64,000 bases of DNA from Noviluteimonas sp052115395. Lineage in GTDB: Bacteria; Pseudomonadota; Gammaproteobacteria; Xanthomonadales; Xanthomonadaceae. Below the pieces are notes generated by a model that was not told the origin of the DNA, did not search any database, and worked only from the letters and a program-made list of their open reading frames with translations. This document shows positions 1 through 9,518 of the stretch, in pieces. Every line of letters starts with the position of its first letter. Position 1 is the first letter of the stretch. Location: NCBI GenBank assembly GCA_052115395.1, contig JBFRGO010000001.1, one strand, 5' to 3'. The position numbers and the translations under genes are program-made.

Positions 1-146
1 ATGCTGATGCGCTTGAGGCCGTGTTCCTTCGACTGCTTGTTGGTCAGTTCGAGGTATTCGTTGACCACCTTGAAGAAACCCGGGTCGAGCTGGTTCTGCT
101 GCTCGTCGGCCTGGGCCTGGGCGTCGGTGTTGGTTTCGTCGGTCAT
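1..146 (-). CDS. DUF3144-like small protein (partial, runs off the left edge)
   Basis: The reading frame opens with ATG at 146 and runs off the window. The visible N-terminus is acidic and Gln-rich (MTDETNTDAQAQADEQQNQL), followed by a stretch reading roughly FFKVVNEYLELTNKQSKEHG. That second part resembles the start of DUF3144 proteins, small cytosolic proteins of unknown function. It lies 24 bp downstream of trpB on the same strand, so it is probably co-transcribed with it. The family assignment rests on about 48 residues and is tentative. Confidence 0.6.
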   Translation of the reverse strand, partial: MTDETNTDAQAQADEQQNQLDPGFFKVVNEYLELTNKQSKEHGLKRIS

Positions 147-169
147 GGGGTGTTTGCTCCTGGCAAGGT

Positions 170-1417
170 TCAGAAAGTAAGACCGTCGCGCGCGGCGATG
201 GTGTGCACGTCCTTGTCGCCGCGGCCGGACAGGTTGCACAGCACGATCGCATCGCGTGGCATTTCCCGCGCGAGCTTCAGGGCTTGCGCGACGGCGTGGC
301 TGGATTCGAGCGCCGCGAGGATGCCCTCGGTGCGCGCGAGTTGGTGGAAGGCCGACAGCGCTTCATCGTCGGTGATGCCGACGTATTCCGCGCGACCGGT
401 GTCCTTCAGGTATGCGTGTTCGGGGCCGACGCCCGGATAATCAAGGCCCGCCGACACCGAATGCGTCTCGATGATCTGGCCGTCGTCGTCGCACAGCACG
501 TAGGTGCGGTTGCCGTGCAGCACGCCCGGGCGCCCGGCTGCGAGCGACGCGGCGTGGTGGCCGGTTTCGATGCCCTCGCCCGCCGCTTCGGCGCCGACGA
601 TGCGCACGTCGCGGTCGTTGAGGAAGGCGTGGAAGATGCCGATCGCATTGCTGCCGCCGCCGACGCACGCGGTGACCACATCCGGCAAACGACCGTAATC
701 GGCGAGCATCTGCGCGCGCGCTTCGCGACCGACCACGGCGTTGAAATCGCGCACCATGCGCGGATACGGGTCGGGACCGGCGACGGTGCCGATGATGTAG
801 AAGGTGTCGGCGACATTCGTCACCCAGTCGCGCATCGCTTCGTTGAGCGCGTCCTTCAGCGTTTGCGAACCGCTCGTCACCGGCACGACCTTCGCGCCGA
901 GCAACTGCATGCGATACACGTTGATCTTCTGGCGCTCGATGTCGGTCGCGCCCATGTACACGACGCATTCCAGGCCAAGCCGCGCGGCCACCGTCGCCGA
1001 AGCGACGCCATGCTGCCCCGCGCCGGTCTCGGCGATGATCCGCGGCTTGCCCATGCGGCGCGCCAGCAAGGCCTGGCCGATGGTGTTGTTGATCTTGTGC
1101 GCGCCGGTGTGGTTCAGGTCTTCGCGCTTGAGCAGGATGCGCGCGCCGCCGTTTTCCTCCGACAGGCGCCGGGCTTCGTAGATCGGGCTCGGGCGGCCGA
1201 CGTAATGCTTGAGGTCGTGTTCGAATTCGGCGATGAAGGCCGGATCCACGCGCGCCGCGTCGTAGGCGGCGGCCAGTTCATCCAGGGGGCCGATCAGCGT
1301 TTCGGCCACGAACCGACCGCCGAAGCGGCCGAAATGGCCGGTCGGATCGGGCGTGTTGCTGAAATCGATCAGCGCGGAGCCGGGGGATGCGGGCTCAGTC
1401 TGGGTGGCAGTCGGCAC
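170..1417 (-). CDS. trpB: Tryptophan synthase beta chain
   Basis: Catalyses the last step of tryptophan synthesis, condensing indole with L-serine on pyridoxal phosphate as part of the alpha2beta2 complex. The protein has 415 residues, a usual length. The PLP lysine lies in HTGAHKINN (about Lys108), and the glycine-rich phosphate-binding loop GGGSNAIG is present. The first 20 residues are a short extension before the conserved GRFGGRFVAETL. The start overlaps the end of trpF by 23 bp, which implies translational coupling. trpA is not in the window and presumably lies to the left. Confidence 0.97.
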   Translation of the reverse strand: MPTATQTEPASPGSALIDFSNTPDPTGHFGRFGGRFVAETLIGPLDELAAAYDAARVDPAFIAEFEHDLKHYVGRPSPIYEARRLSEENGGARILLKREDLNHTGAHKINNTIGQALLARRMGKPRIIAETGAGQHGVASATVAARLGLECVVYMGATDIERQKINVYRMQLLGAKVVPVTSGSQTLKDALNEAMRDWVTNVADTFYIIGTVAGPDPYPRMVRDFNAVVGREARAQMLADYGRLPDVVTACVGGGSNAIGIFHAFLNDRDVRIVGAEAAGEGIETGHHAASLAAGRPGVLHGNRTYVLCDDDGQIIETHSVSAGLDYPGVGPEHAYLKDTGRAEYVGITDDEALSAFHQLARTEGILAALESSHAVAQALKLAREMPRDAIVLCNLSGRGDKDVHTIAARDGLTF

Positions 1418-2060
1418 GACGGACTTCTTCGACGAAACGACGCATCTTATCGCCGTCCTTGATCCCGGGGGCGCTTTCGATCCCGGAAGCCACGTCCACG
1501 CCCCACGGCAGCGTCGAAATCACGGCATCGAACACGTTGTCCGGCCGCAATCCGCCGGCCAGGACGAAGGGCTTGCCGAGCCCGGTGGGCACCGTCGACC
1601 AGTCGAAGACCTCGCCGGTGCCGCCCTGCTGCCCCTCGGCATGGCCGTCGAACAGGAACGCCGAGGCCCCGGGGAACCGCGTCAACAACTGGATGGCGTG
1701 CTGGGCGCGCTGGGCCGGGTCCAGGCCCCGCATCGGGATGCCCTTGATGTAGGGCACGCCGAAGCCCTTGCAGAACGCGTCGTCTTCCGCCCCATGGAAC
1801 TGCAGCAGGCTCGGGCGCACTTGCTTGATGACGGCGCGGACCTCGTCGGCGGTGTTGTCCTTGAACAGCGCGACCGCATCGACCAGCGGTTCCATCGCGT
1901 TGCGCATCGCGCGGGCTTCCTCGGGCTGCAGGCGGCGCGGGCTGCCTTCGGCGAACACGAAGCCGACCGCGTCCACGCCCAGCTCGCTGGCCAGGCGCAC
2001 GTCTCCCGGGCGGGTCATGCCGCAGAACTTGATGCGCGTGCGGAACAACGTCTTGCTCAA
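1395..2060 (-). CDS. trpF: Phosphoribosylanthranilate isomerase
   Basis: A TIM-barrel enzyme that isomerises N-(5-phosphoribosyl)anthranilate to the carboxyphenylamino-deoxyribulose phosphate used in tryptophan synthesis. The catalytic-cysteine motif IKFCGMTRPGD sits at the N-terminus and the phosphate-binding end VLAGGLRPDNV near the C-terminus. I chose TTG at 2060, which gives 221 residues beginning LSKTLFRTRIKFCG, because it overlaps the truA stop (TTGA). The open frame continues upstream but only through truA. The TTG start and the overlap fit a truA-trpF-trpB operon. Confidence 0.94.
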   Translation of the reverse strand: MSKTLFRTRIKFCGMTRPGDVRLASELGVDAVGFVFAEGSPRRLQPEEARAMRNAMEPLVDAVALFKDNTADEVRAVIKQVRPSLLQFHGAEDDAFCKGFGVPYIKGIPMRGLDPAQRAQHAIQLLTRFPGASAFLFDGHAEGQQGGTGEVFDWSTVPTGLGKPFVLAGGLRPDNVFDAVISTLPWGVDVASGIESAPGIKDGDKMRRFVEEVRRADCHPD

Positions 2061-2842
2061 GCGCTCACCTCGTCGGGCAGGCCGAACAGGCCGGGATACA
2101 CGGGACCGAGGAAGCACAGCCCGGTGGGCGGCGCGGTGGGACCGGCGACTGTCCTGTCGCGTCCGGCCAGCAACTCGGCGATCCAGGCCGGCGGCTGTTC
2201 GCCGCGTCCGACCAGGGTCAGGGAGCCGACGATATTGCGGACCATGTGATGCAGGAATGCATTCGCCCTCACATCGATCCAAACCTCATCGCCCGCTTGC
2301 CCGACGGCGATCGATTGCAGGTCGCGCCGCGCATGGGGCGCCTGGCAGTGGACGGTGCGGAAGGCGCTGAAATCGTGTTCGCCGACCAGCGCCTGGGCCG
2401 CGGCGTGCATCGCGGCCACGTCGAGCGGCAAGCGCTCCCAGGTCACGTATTGCCGGCCCATCGCCGGGCGCACGGCGCGGTTGAGGATGCGATAGCGGTA
2501 GCGCCGCGCGACCGCGGAGAAGCGCGCGTGGAAATCGTCCGGCACCGGCACGCACCAGCGCACGCTCACGCTGGGCGGCAAGCGCGATGTCGCGCCGAGC
2601 ATCCAGGCGCGAGGAGCACGCTGCACATCCGTTTCGAAATGCACGACCTGGCAGGCCGCGTGCACGCCGGCATCGGTGCGTCCGGCGCAGATCGTGTCGA
2701 TCTGCGTATTCGCGACGAAGGACAGCGCGGTTTCCAGCGCCTGCTGCACGGTTTCATCGCCGGCAACGCCCGGCTTGCTCAATCGTTGCCAGCCGAGGAA
2801 TTGACCGCCGTCGTATTCGACGCCGAGCGCGAAACGCGCCAC
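2057..2842 (-). CDS. truA: tRNA pseudouridine(38-40) synthase
   Basis: Isomerises uridines 38, 39 and 40 in the anticodon arm of many tRNAs. It has 261 residues, the family length. The catalytic aspartate is in CAGRTDAGVHA (about Asp57), and the conserved opening ALGVEYDGGQFLGWQ and the later HHMVRNIVGSL motif are present. It lies between fimV (33 bp upstream) and trpF (overlapping), an arrangement familiar from pseudomonads and xanthomonads. Confidence 0.96.
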   Translation of the reverse strand: MARFALGVEYDGGQFLGWQRLSKPGVAGDETVQQALETALSFVANTQIDTICAGRTDAGVHAACQVVHFETDVQRAPRAWMLGATSRLPPSVSVRWCVPVPDDFHARFSAVARRYRYRILNRAVRPAMGRQYVTWERLPLDVAAMHAAAQALVGEHDFSAFRTVHCQAPHARRDLQSIAVGQAGDEVWIDVRANAFLHHMVRNIVGSLTLVGRGEQPPAWIAELLAGRDRTVAGPTAPPTGLCFLGPVYPGLFGLPDEVSA

Positions 2843-2875
2843 TACGCGACCGACATCAGGACAGGCGCGCGCGCA

Positions 2876-4687
2876 TCACAGCTCGCGCAGCATGCGCGCG
2901 GCGGTGTCGCGCGCGGCCGGATCGCGACCGTCGAGCACGTCGCGCAGGATCACGCGCGCCGCGTCGTCGTCGCCCATGTCGAGGTAGGCGCGCGCGAGTT
3001 CGAGCTGCTGCTTGGCGGTCTGCGGTTCGGCGACGGCGGTGTCGTCGGCCTGCGCGCCGCCATGCCACGTCGGCGCGGTGCCGAGCGTCGCGGGCGCGGA
3101 GGTCCAGTGCGGCGCGGGCGCCTTCGTGCGCGGTGCCGGCTCGGAGAAGGTCGGCGCCGGCTCGGGCTCGGAGGGCTTCTCGAACGCAGGCGCGCGCGGC
3201 GCGACGTCATCGGAGGTCGGAATGCCGGCCGCGAGCGCTTCGGTGTCGTACACGCGGCGCGGTTGCGCACTGGACGTGCGACGACGGGTGAACAACCAGG
3301 CGAGCACGCCGAGGATGACCAGGCCGGCGCCGCCCCACAGCCACGCGGGCGTGGACGGTTGCGCGGGTTGTTGTTGCGCCGGCGTGGTCGTCGAGGCGGT
3401 GGTGGCCACCTTCGTCGCGGCGGCGTTGGATTGCGCGAGGCGTTGTTCGGCCGCGGCGAGCTTGCTGTCCTTCATCGCGATCAGCGCCGCCTGGTCGTTC
3501 TGCAGCTTCTCCAGTTCCGCGACGCGGGACTTGAGCTCCTGCACTTCGGCATCGCGCGCTGCGAGGTCTTCCTTCGCCTGGTTCAGTTCCTGCTGTCGCA
3601 GCATGTCGCCCTCGCCTCCGGCGCTTGCGCCGGATCGTGATCCCGGGGTTTTCGCGCCGGCCTGGACGGGCGGCACGATTTCGAGGCGTGCACCGGCCAC
3701 GCGCGTGGGCGCGCCCTTGGCCGGGGTGCCCGCCGTTTTCGCGGTGTTCGCCGGCGCGGCGTCGGCCGCGACGTTCGCCGGTTGCGGCGCGGGCGCGTTC
3801 AGCGCGCGCCATTGTTCGAGATGGTCGCGCACCACGGCGGCGGCTTCGGCCGGGGCCAGTTGCGCGGCATCCTGCGCGGGCGGCACGCGAAGCACCGCGC
3901 CGGCCTTCAACAGGTTCACGTTGCCGCGGATGAAGGCGTCGGGGTTGGCGCGCAACAAGGCGAGCATGGTCTGGTCGAGCGTGTAACCGCGCTGCCCGAC
4001 CTTGCCGGCGATCGCCGAGAGCGTCTGCCCGTCGCGCACCGCGATGCGGTCGGCCGGCGTGGGCGCCGGCGCCTGTGCGGGTGCGGCGACCGGCGCGGGT
4101 TCGGGTTTCGGTTCGGGCTGGGTCGCGACGGCATTCGCGTCGGCGGGCGCCGGTTCGGCGGGCGCGTGCTCGGCCGGCGGCGGCGGTTCGGGCGCGGCTT
4201 GCGGCGGCGGCGCGGCGGCCACCGGGCGCTCGATCACGTTCGACGGCGCGACGGTCGGCGCCTGGATCGGCGGCTGCGCGGGCGCGGCCACGGTGCGCGG
4301 CGTATCGAGCAGCGCCGAATATTCGCGGACCAGGCGGCCGCTGCCCCAGTCGACTTCGACCAGGAAGGTCACCAACGGCTGGCTGACCGGCGCGTTGCTG
4401 GTCACGCGGATGACGGGGCGGCCCCGCTCGTCCAGCGCGACGGAGAACTGCAGGTCGGCGGCGGCGCCGCTCGGCGGTTCCAGGCCGATGCGGCGGAAGG
4501 TTTCCGGCGAGGCCAGGCGCGCCTGGAGCTGCTCCAGTTCGGCCGGATCGCTGGACACGATGGGGATTTCGGCCAGCAACGGCTGGTCGACCCTGGATTT
4601 CACCTGGATCTGGCCAAGGCCCAGCGCAGCGGCCGGCCCGGCCGCAATGGCCAGGGCGATCGCCAGCGCGATGCGTCGAAGTGTCAT
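2876..4687 (-). CDS. fimV: FimV-like peptidoglycan-binding pilus assembly protein
   Basis: FimV family inner-membrane protein that supports type IV pilus assembly, twitching and polar organisation. Visible parts in order: signal peptide (about 1-22), the conserved FimV N-terminal domain (about 23-130), a Pro/Ala-rich linker, a LysM domain (about 213-270), a coiled coil (about 362-420), one transmembrane helix (about 449-466) and a C-terminal TPR-like motif (about 560-603, with QQLELARAYLDMGDDDAARV). At 603 residues it is shorter than many FimV proteins because the acidic cytoplasmic repeat region is small. It is encoded between asd and truA. Confidence 0.93.
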   Translation of the reverse strand: MTLRRIALAIALAIAAGPAAALGLGQIQVKSRVDQPLLAEIPIVSSDPAELEQLQARLASPETFRRIGLEPPSGAAADLQFSVALDERGRPVIRVTSNAPVSQPLVTFLVEVDWGSGRLVREYSALLDTPRTVAAPAQPPIQAPTVAPSNVIERPVAAAPPPQAAPEPPPPAEHAPAEPAPADANAVATQPEPKPEPAPVAAPAQAPAPTPADRIAVRDGQTLSAIAGKVGQRGYTLDQTMLALLRANPDAFIRGNVNLLKAGAVLRVPPAQDAAQLAPAEAAAVVRDHLEQWRALNAPAPQPANVAADAAPANTAKTAGTPAKGAPTRVAGARLEIVPPVQAGAKTPGSRSGASAGGEGDMLRQQELNQAKEDLAARDAEVQELKSRVAELEKLQNDQAALIAMKDSKLAAAEQRLAQSNAAATKVATTASTTTPAQQQPAQPSTPAWLWGGAGLVILGVLAWLFTRRRTSSAQPRRVYDTEALAAGIPTSDDVAPRAPAFEKPSEPEPAPTFSEPAPRTKAPAPHWTSAPATLGTAPTWHGGAQADDTAVAEPQTAKQQLELARAYLDMGDDDAARVILRDVLDGRDPAARDTAARMLREL

Positions 4688-4777
4688 GCCCTTCTCCCCT
4701 CAGGCCTGCGAAGACTGTAGCCGCGCACGCTTGCGACTGGCAATGCGTGGCGCGGCCCTCCCTGCCTTACAACGCAA

Positions 4778-5797
4778 TCAGCGCTCGTCAGCGACCAGTT
4801 CGGCGATCTGCACCGCGTTCAGCGCGGCGCCCTTGCGGATATTGTCCGAAACGATCCACAGATTGACGGCGCGCGGGTGCGATTCGTCGTCGCGGATCCG
4901 CCCGACGTAGACCGGGTCCCGGCCCGAGGCGTGCGTCACCGGCGTCGGGTAGCCGCCCGGCACGGGTTGGTCGACGACCTCGACCCCCGGCGCGGTCAGC
5001 AGCATCGCACGCACTTCGGCGGCCGTGATCTTCTCGCGGGTCTCGACGTTCACCGCCTCGGAGTGCCCGAAGAACACCGGCACGCGCACCGCGGTCGGGT
5101 TCACGCGCACGCTGTCGTCGCCGAGGATCTTGCGCGTCTCCCACACCAGCTTCATCTCTTCCTTCGTGTAGCCGTTGGGCTGGAACTCGTCGATGTGCGG
5201 GATCAGGTTGAAGGCGATCTGCACCGGGAAGCGCTGCGGTTCGGGGTCCTGGAAGTTGAGGATGCCCGCGGTCTGGCGCCCCAGTTCCTCCATCGCCGAA
5301 CGCCCGCCGCCGGAGACCGACTGATAGGTCGCCACGTTGATGCGTTCGATGCCCACCTTGCGATGGATCGGCGCGAGCGCGACGAGCATCTGCATCGTCG
5401 AGCAATTGGGGTTGGCGATGATGCCGCGCGGGCGGTTGCGCACCTGCTCGGGGTTCACTTCCGACACCACCAGCGGCACGTCGTCGTCGTAACGGAAGGC
5501 CGAGGAGTTGTCGATCACCACCGCACCGGCGGCGGCGAACTTCGGCGCGTATTCCTTCGACGTCGAACCGCCCGCGGAGAACAGCGCGATGTCCACGCCG
5601 GCCGGATCGAAGGTCGCCAGGTCCTGCACCACGACGTCGCGATGGCCGAACTTGACGCGCGAGCCCGCCGATTTCGCGCTGGCGAGCGCGATCAGTTCGC
5701 CGACGGGGAAATTGCGCTCGTGCAGGATCGACAGCATGGTTTCGCCGACGGCGCCGGTGGCGCCGACGATGGCGACCTTGAGGGAGTTGTTCGTCAT
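4778..5797 (-). CDS. asd: Aspartate-semialdehyde dehydrogenase
   Basis: Reduces aspartyl phosphate to aspartate semialdehyde with NADPH, the branch point to lysine/diaminopimelate, threonine and methionine. It has 339 residues. The Rossmann motif VAIVGATGAVGE is at the N-terminus, the catalytic cysteine in IANPNCSTMQ (about Cys132), and the later conserved VYVGRIRDD is present. It lies between aroC upstream and fimV downstream on the same strand. The 90-bp gap to fimV may hold a fimV promoter, but I see no clear one. Confidence 0.97.
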   Translation of the reverse strand: MTNNSLKVAIVGATGAVGETMLSILHERNFPVGELIALASAKSAGSRVKFGHRDVVVQDLATFDPAGVDIALFSAGGSTSKEYAPKFAAAGAVVIDNSSAFRYDDDVPLVVSEVNPEQVRNRPRGIIANPNCSTMQMLVALAPIHRKVGIERINVATYQSVSGGGRSAMEELGRQTAGILNFQDPEPQRFPVQIAFNLIPHIDEFQPNGYTKEEMKLVWETRKILGDDSVRVNPTAVRVPVFFGHSEAVNVETREKITAAEVRAMLLTAPGVEVVDQPVPGGYPTPVTHASGRDPVYVGRIRDDESHPRAVNLWIVSDNIRKGAALNAVQIAELVADER

Positions 5798-5843
5798 GTG
5801 ATCCGGGTTCGTGATTCGTGGTTCGAAAAAAGCAGGAGCGGGC

Positions 5844-6944
5844 TCAGCGTTTGGCCTTGCCCGGTTTGATGCGCGGCGTGACGTCGCCCACGTCGCCGCA
5901 TTGCGCGCGATGGCGCAGCGCCTGGTCCATCAACACCAGCGCCACCATCGCTTCGCAGATGGGCGTGGCGCGAATACCGACGCAGGGGTCGTGGCGACCA
6001 TGCGTGACGACTTCGACCGGCTGCCCGTCCAGGTCCAGGCTGCGCGCGGGCAAGCGCAGGCTGGAGGTCGGCTTGAACGCCGCCGACACGATGACCTGCT
6101 GCCCCGTCGAGATGCCGCCGAGGATCCCGCCGGCGTGGTTGGACTGGAAGCCGTCGGCCGTGATCTCGTCGCGATGTTCGCTGCCGTGCTGCGCGACGAC
6201 CGCGAAACCATCGCCGATTTCCACGCCCTTGACGGCGTTGATCGACATCAGCGCGCTGGCCAGTTCGCCATCGAGCTTGCCGTAGATCGGCTCGCCCCAC
6301 CCCGGCGGCACGCCGTCGGCGACGACGGTGATGCGCGCGCCGACCGAATCGCCGGACTTGCGCAGGGCATCCATGTAGGTCTCGAGTTCGACGACCTGCG
6401 CGCCATCGGGCCAGAAGAACGGATTGCCTTCGACGGCATCCCAATCGAAACCGCGCGGCACCACATCGCCGATCTGTGCCAGGTGCCCGCGCACGCGGAC
6501 GCCGAATTTGTCGCGCAACCAGCGCTTGGCGATCACGCCGGCGGCCACGCGCATCGTGGTTTCGCGCGCCGACGAGCGACCGCCACCGCGCGGATCGCGA
6601 TGCCCGTATTTCTGCCAGTACGTGTAATCGGCATGCCCGGGGCGGAAGGTTTGCGCGATGTTGTCGTAATCCTTCGACTTGGCGTCGGTGTTGCGCACCA
6701 CCAGCGCGATCGGCGTGCCCGTCGTGCGGCCTTCGTAGACGCCGCTGAGGATGTCGACGACGTCGGACTCGTGGCGCTGCGAGGTATGGCGCGTGCGGCC
6801 GGTCGCGCGGCGCGCCAGGTCGTCGACGAAATCCTCCGGCGCGATCGAGATGCCCGGCGGACAACCGTCGATCACGCAGCCGATCGCCGGGCCGTGCGAC
6901 TCCCCGAAGGTGGTGACGCGCAGCAGCGTGCCGAAGGTGTTCAC
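5844..6944 (-). CDS. aroC: Chorismate synthase
   Basis: FMN-dependent enzyme converting 5-enolpyruvylshikimate-3-phosphate to chorismate, the precursor of aromatic amino acids and folate. I start it at GTG 6944 (reads VNTFGTLLRVTTFGESHG), giving 366 residues. The family signature GESHGPAIGCVIDG and the later GRSSARETTMRVAAG are intact. The frame is open further upstream but only through prmB. The start lies 4 bp after the prmB stop, so the two genes are co-transcribed. Confidence 0.96.
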   Translation of the reverse strand: MNTFGTLLRVTTFGESHGPAIGCVIDGCPPGISIAPEDFVDDLARRATGRTRHTSQRHESDVVDILSGVYEGRTTGTPIALVVRNTDAKSKDYDNIAQTFRPGHADYTYWQKYGHRDPRGGGRSSARETTMRVAAGVIAKRWLRDKFGVRVRGHLAQIGDVVPRGFDWDAVEGNPFFWPDGAQVVELETYMDALRKSGDSVGARITVVADGVPPGWGEPIYGKLDGELASALMSINAVKGVEIGDGFAVVAQHGSEHRDEITADGFQSNHAGGILGGISTGQQVIVSAAFKPTSSLRLPARSLDLDGQPVEVVTHGRHDPCVGIRATPICEAMVALVLMDQALRHRAQCGDVGDVTPRIKPGKAKR

Positions 6945-6948
6945 GAGA

Positions 6949-7875
6949 TCAGCGGCTCGGGCGGCGCAGGTCGGCGAGTTCGCGGATGCGCGCGTTGTGC
7001 TGCACCAGGTCGGCGCATTCGGCGACGAAGATGCCCATCTGCCCGACCTTGAATTCCACCCAGGCCAGCGGGAGTTCGGGCAGCAGCTGCGAGAGCGCCT
7101 TTTCGGATTCGCCGACTTCGCAGACCAGCAGGCCGTCGCGGTCCAGGTGCAGCGGTGCATCGCGCAGGATCTGCAACGCAAGATCCAGGCCGTCGTCGCC
7201 GGCGCGCAGGCCCAGGTCGGGCTCGTAGGCGTATTCCTTCGGCAGCGCGTCGGTCTCGTCGTTGGTGACGTAGGGCGGATTGGTGACGATCAGGTCGTAA
7301 TGCTCGCCCTGCAGGCCGGAGAACAAGTCCGACTTCAGCAGGCGGACGTTGTCGGCGTGCAGGCGCGCCTTGTTTTCGTTGGCCAGCGCCAGCGCGTCGT
7401 CGGAGATGTCGGCGCCGTCGACGTGCCAGTCGGGGTTGTAGTGGCCCATTGCGATGGCGATGCAGCCCGAACCGGTGCACAGGTCGAGCGCGCGGCGCAC
7501 TTCGCGATCGCCGAGCCAGGGCTGGAAGCCGTGCTCGATCATCTCGGCGATGGGCGAACGCGGCACGAGTGCACGGCGATCGGTCTTGAAACTCAGGCCC
7601 GCGAACCACGCCTCGCCGGTGAGATAGGCCGCCGGCATGCGTTCTTCGATGCGGCGCAGGAACAGGCCGAGGACTTCTTCCTTCTCCGCTTCGGTGATGC
7701 GCGCGTTGCCGTACACCGGGCTGAGGTCGTGCGGCAGGTGCAGCGCATGCAGCGTGAGCTGCGTGGCCTCGTCCAGCGCGTTGTCGTAGCTGTGCCCGAA
7801 GGTCAGGCCGGCCGCGTTGAAACGGCTCGCGCCGTAGCGGATCAGGTCGATGATCGTGGCCAACTCGTCGGTCAT
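6949..7875 (-). CDS. prmB: 50S ribosomal protein L3 N5-glutamine methyltransferase
   Basis: SAM-dependent methyltransferase of the PrmB/PrmC group that modifies a glutamine of ribosomal protein uL3. It has 308 residues from ATG 7875. The SAM-binding LDLCTGSGCIAIAMG and the catalytic NPPY (about residues 199-202) are present. The PrmB-type stretch VPRSPIAEMIEHGFQPW distinguishes it from the release-factor enzyme PrmC. It is the first gene of the prmB-aroC run and diverges from sco. Confidence 0.94.
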   Translation of the reverse strand: MTDELATIIDLIRYGASRFNAAGLTFGHSYDNALDEATQLTLHALHLPHDLSPVYGNARITEAEKEEVLGLFLRRIEERMPAAYLTGEAWFAGLSFKTDRRALVPRSPIAEMIEHGFQPWLGDREVRRALDLCTGSGCIAIAMGHYNPDWHVDGADISDDALALANENKARLHADNVRLLKSDLFSGLQGEHYDLIVTNPPYVTNDETDALPKEYAYEPDLGLRAGDDGLDLALQILRDAPLHLDRDGLLVCEVGESEKALSQLLPELPLAWVEFKVGQMGIFVAECADLVQHNARIRELADLRRPSR

Positions 7876-7986
7876 GGGCGCGGCGCAGCGGCGAGGCCGC
7901 GGTTCGAAGGGGCCGTGCATGATAGCGCGCCCGGTATCATCCACCGCTTCGCGCCGCACCTCGCGGCGCCCGACGGAAGCCCACGC

Positions 7987-8634
7987 ATGTTCAACCGCAC
8001 CACCGCCTGGATCCTCGTGGTCGCGCTGGCCGCCGCCATCGGCCTGTGGGCCGGGCATCGCTGGTTCACCCGCCCCGCCGCCCCCGCGCTGCCGCAGACC
8101 AAGGCCGTGCGCCTGTTCCCCGCGCCGCGCACGCTGCCGGCCTTCTCGCTGCAGCAGTCCGACGGCACGCGCCTGGTGCCCGGCGAACTGCAGGGGCATT
8201 GGACGATCGTCTTCCTCGGCTTCACGCATTGCCCGGACGTGTGCCCGACCACCCTGGCCGAGCTCGGCGTGGCGCAGAAGCAGTGGGAATCGATGCCCGA
8301 CTCGGTGCGCCCGCGCGTGCTGTTCGTCTCCGTCGACCCCGAGCGCGACACCGCCATCCGCACCGGCGAGTACGCACACGCCTTCCATCGCGACACGCTC
8401 GCCGCCACCGGCGACCTGCCCGCGCTGGAAGGCTTCGCGCGCAGCCTGTCGCTGGTCTTCATGAAGGTGCCGGCGGAGCCGGGCCAGCCGGAGGATCGCT
8501 ACAACGTCGACCACAGCGCCGTCCTCGCCGTGCTCGACCCCAAGGGGCGCATGGCCGGCATCATTTCGCCGCCGCTGGTGCCGCAGGAGATCGCCGCCGA
8601 TTTCCGGATGCTCACGTCGGCCGTGGCACGGTAG
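7987..8634 (+). CDS. SCO1/SenC/PrrC family copper chaperone
   Basis: Membrane-anchored thioredoxin-fold protein that delivers copper to cytochrome c oxidase or reduces its ligands. Of 215 residues, an N-terminal transmembrane anchor (about 8-23) is followed by the copper-binding CPDVC motif (Cys82, Cys86) and the conserved downstream histidine in VDHSAVLAV. No oxidase genes lie nearby, so the target cannot be read from context. The 111-bp gap to divergent prmB contains GGTATCAT near 7932, a possible -10 element. psd follows after 4 bp. Confidence 0.93.
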   Translation: MFNRTTAWILVVALAAAIGLWAGHRWFTRPAAPALPQTKAVRLFPAPRTLPAFSLQQSDGTRLVPGELQGHWTIVFLGFTHCPDVCPTTLAELGVAQKQWESMPDSVRPRVLFVSVDPERDTAIRTGEYAHAFHRDTLAATGDLPALEGFARSLSLVFMKVPAEPGQPEDRYNVDHSAVLAVLDPKGRMAGIISPPLVPQEIAADFRMLTSAVAR

Positions 8635-8638
8635 GCCG

Positions 8639-9508
8639 ATGCAGCTCATCACCGCCCTCACCTACGTCCTGCCGCACCGGTTCGTCTCGTCGCTGGCGCG
8701 CAAGCTGGCCTATTCGACGAATCCGCGCACGAAGCAGTGGTTGATCGACACCGTCGTGCGCAAGTTCGACGTGAATCTGTCGGAAGCAATGGAACCGGAC
8801 GCGACGCGCTATGCGTCGTTCAACGCCTTCTTCACGCGTGCATTGCGGCCGGGTGTGCGCACGCCGGATGCCGATCCGCGCGCGTTGGCGATGCCGGCCG
8901 ACGGGCGCATCAGCGAATGCGGGCACATCGGGTTCGCGGGCGAGGCCGAGCACGAGGATCCGGGCCATATTTTCCAGGCGAAGGGCCACGGGTTCAGCAC
9001 GGCGCAGTTGCTGGGCGATGCGGAGAAGGCGAAGGCTTTCGTCGGTGGTGCGTTCGCGACGGTGTATCTGTCGCCGCGCGACTATCACCGGGTGCACATG
9101 CCGTGGACGGGGACGTTGGTGGAGACGGTCCACATTCCGGGGCGGTTGTTCAGTGTCGGGGTGGATGCGGTCGGCAATGTGTCGCGGTTGTTCGCGCGCA
9201 ATGAGCGGTTGGTCTGTCATTTCGAGACGGACTTCGGGCCGATGACGCTGGTGATGGTTGGGGCGTTGTTGGTGTCGGGGGTGGAGACGGTGTGGAGTGG
9301 CGTGGAGATTCCGCCTTACGGTGGGCCGATCGTGCGCAAGGATTGGCGCGGGAAAGGGGTCGTTCTGGAGCGGTTCGCGGAGATGGCGCGTTTCAATTAC
9401 GGGTCGACGGTGATCGTGTTGTTGCCGAAGGGTGTGGCGGCGTTGGCGCCTGGGTTGCGGCCGCAGGGGGCTGTGTTGTTGGGGGAGAGGTTGGCTACGC
9501 TGATTTAG
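8639..9508 (+). CDS. psd: Phosphatidylserine decarboxylase proenzyme
   Basis: Converts phosphatidylserine to phosphatidylethanolamine at the inner membrane. Autocatalytic cleavage generates a pyruvoyl cofactor. It has 289 residues. The self-cleavage GST motif is in FNYGSTVIVLLPKG (Ser about 256), and the catalytic Asp/His lies in SPRDYHRVHMPW. The second half of the gene is less GC-rich at third positions than its neighbours (many GGG/TTG codons), but the protein is intact. It follows sco by 4 bp. Confidence 0.96.
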   Translation: MQLITALTYVLPHRFVSSLARKLAYSTNPRTKQWLIDTVVRKFDVNLSEAMEPDATRYASFNAFFTRALRPGVRTPDADPRALAMPADGRISECGHIGFAGEAEHEDPGHIFQAKGHGFSTAQLLGDAEKAKAFVGGAFATVYLSPRDYHRVHMPWTGTLVETVHIPGRLFSVGVDAVGNVSRLFARNERLVCHFETDFGPMTLVMVGALLVSGVETVWSGVEIPPYGGPIVRKDWRGKGVVLERFAEMARFNYGSTVIVLLPKGVAALAPGLRPQGAVLLGERLATLI

Positions 9509-9518
9509 CGTTGTGGTT

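Noticed and set aside
203..1462. Long open frame antisense to trpB
   Set aside because: High GC leaves opposite frames open. It has no recognisable domain and trpB is certain.
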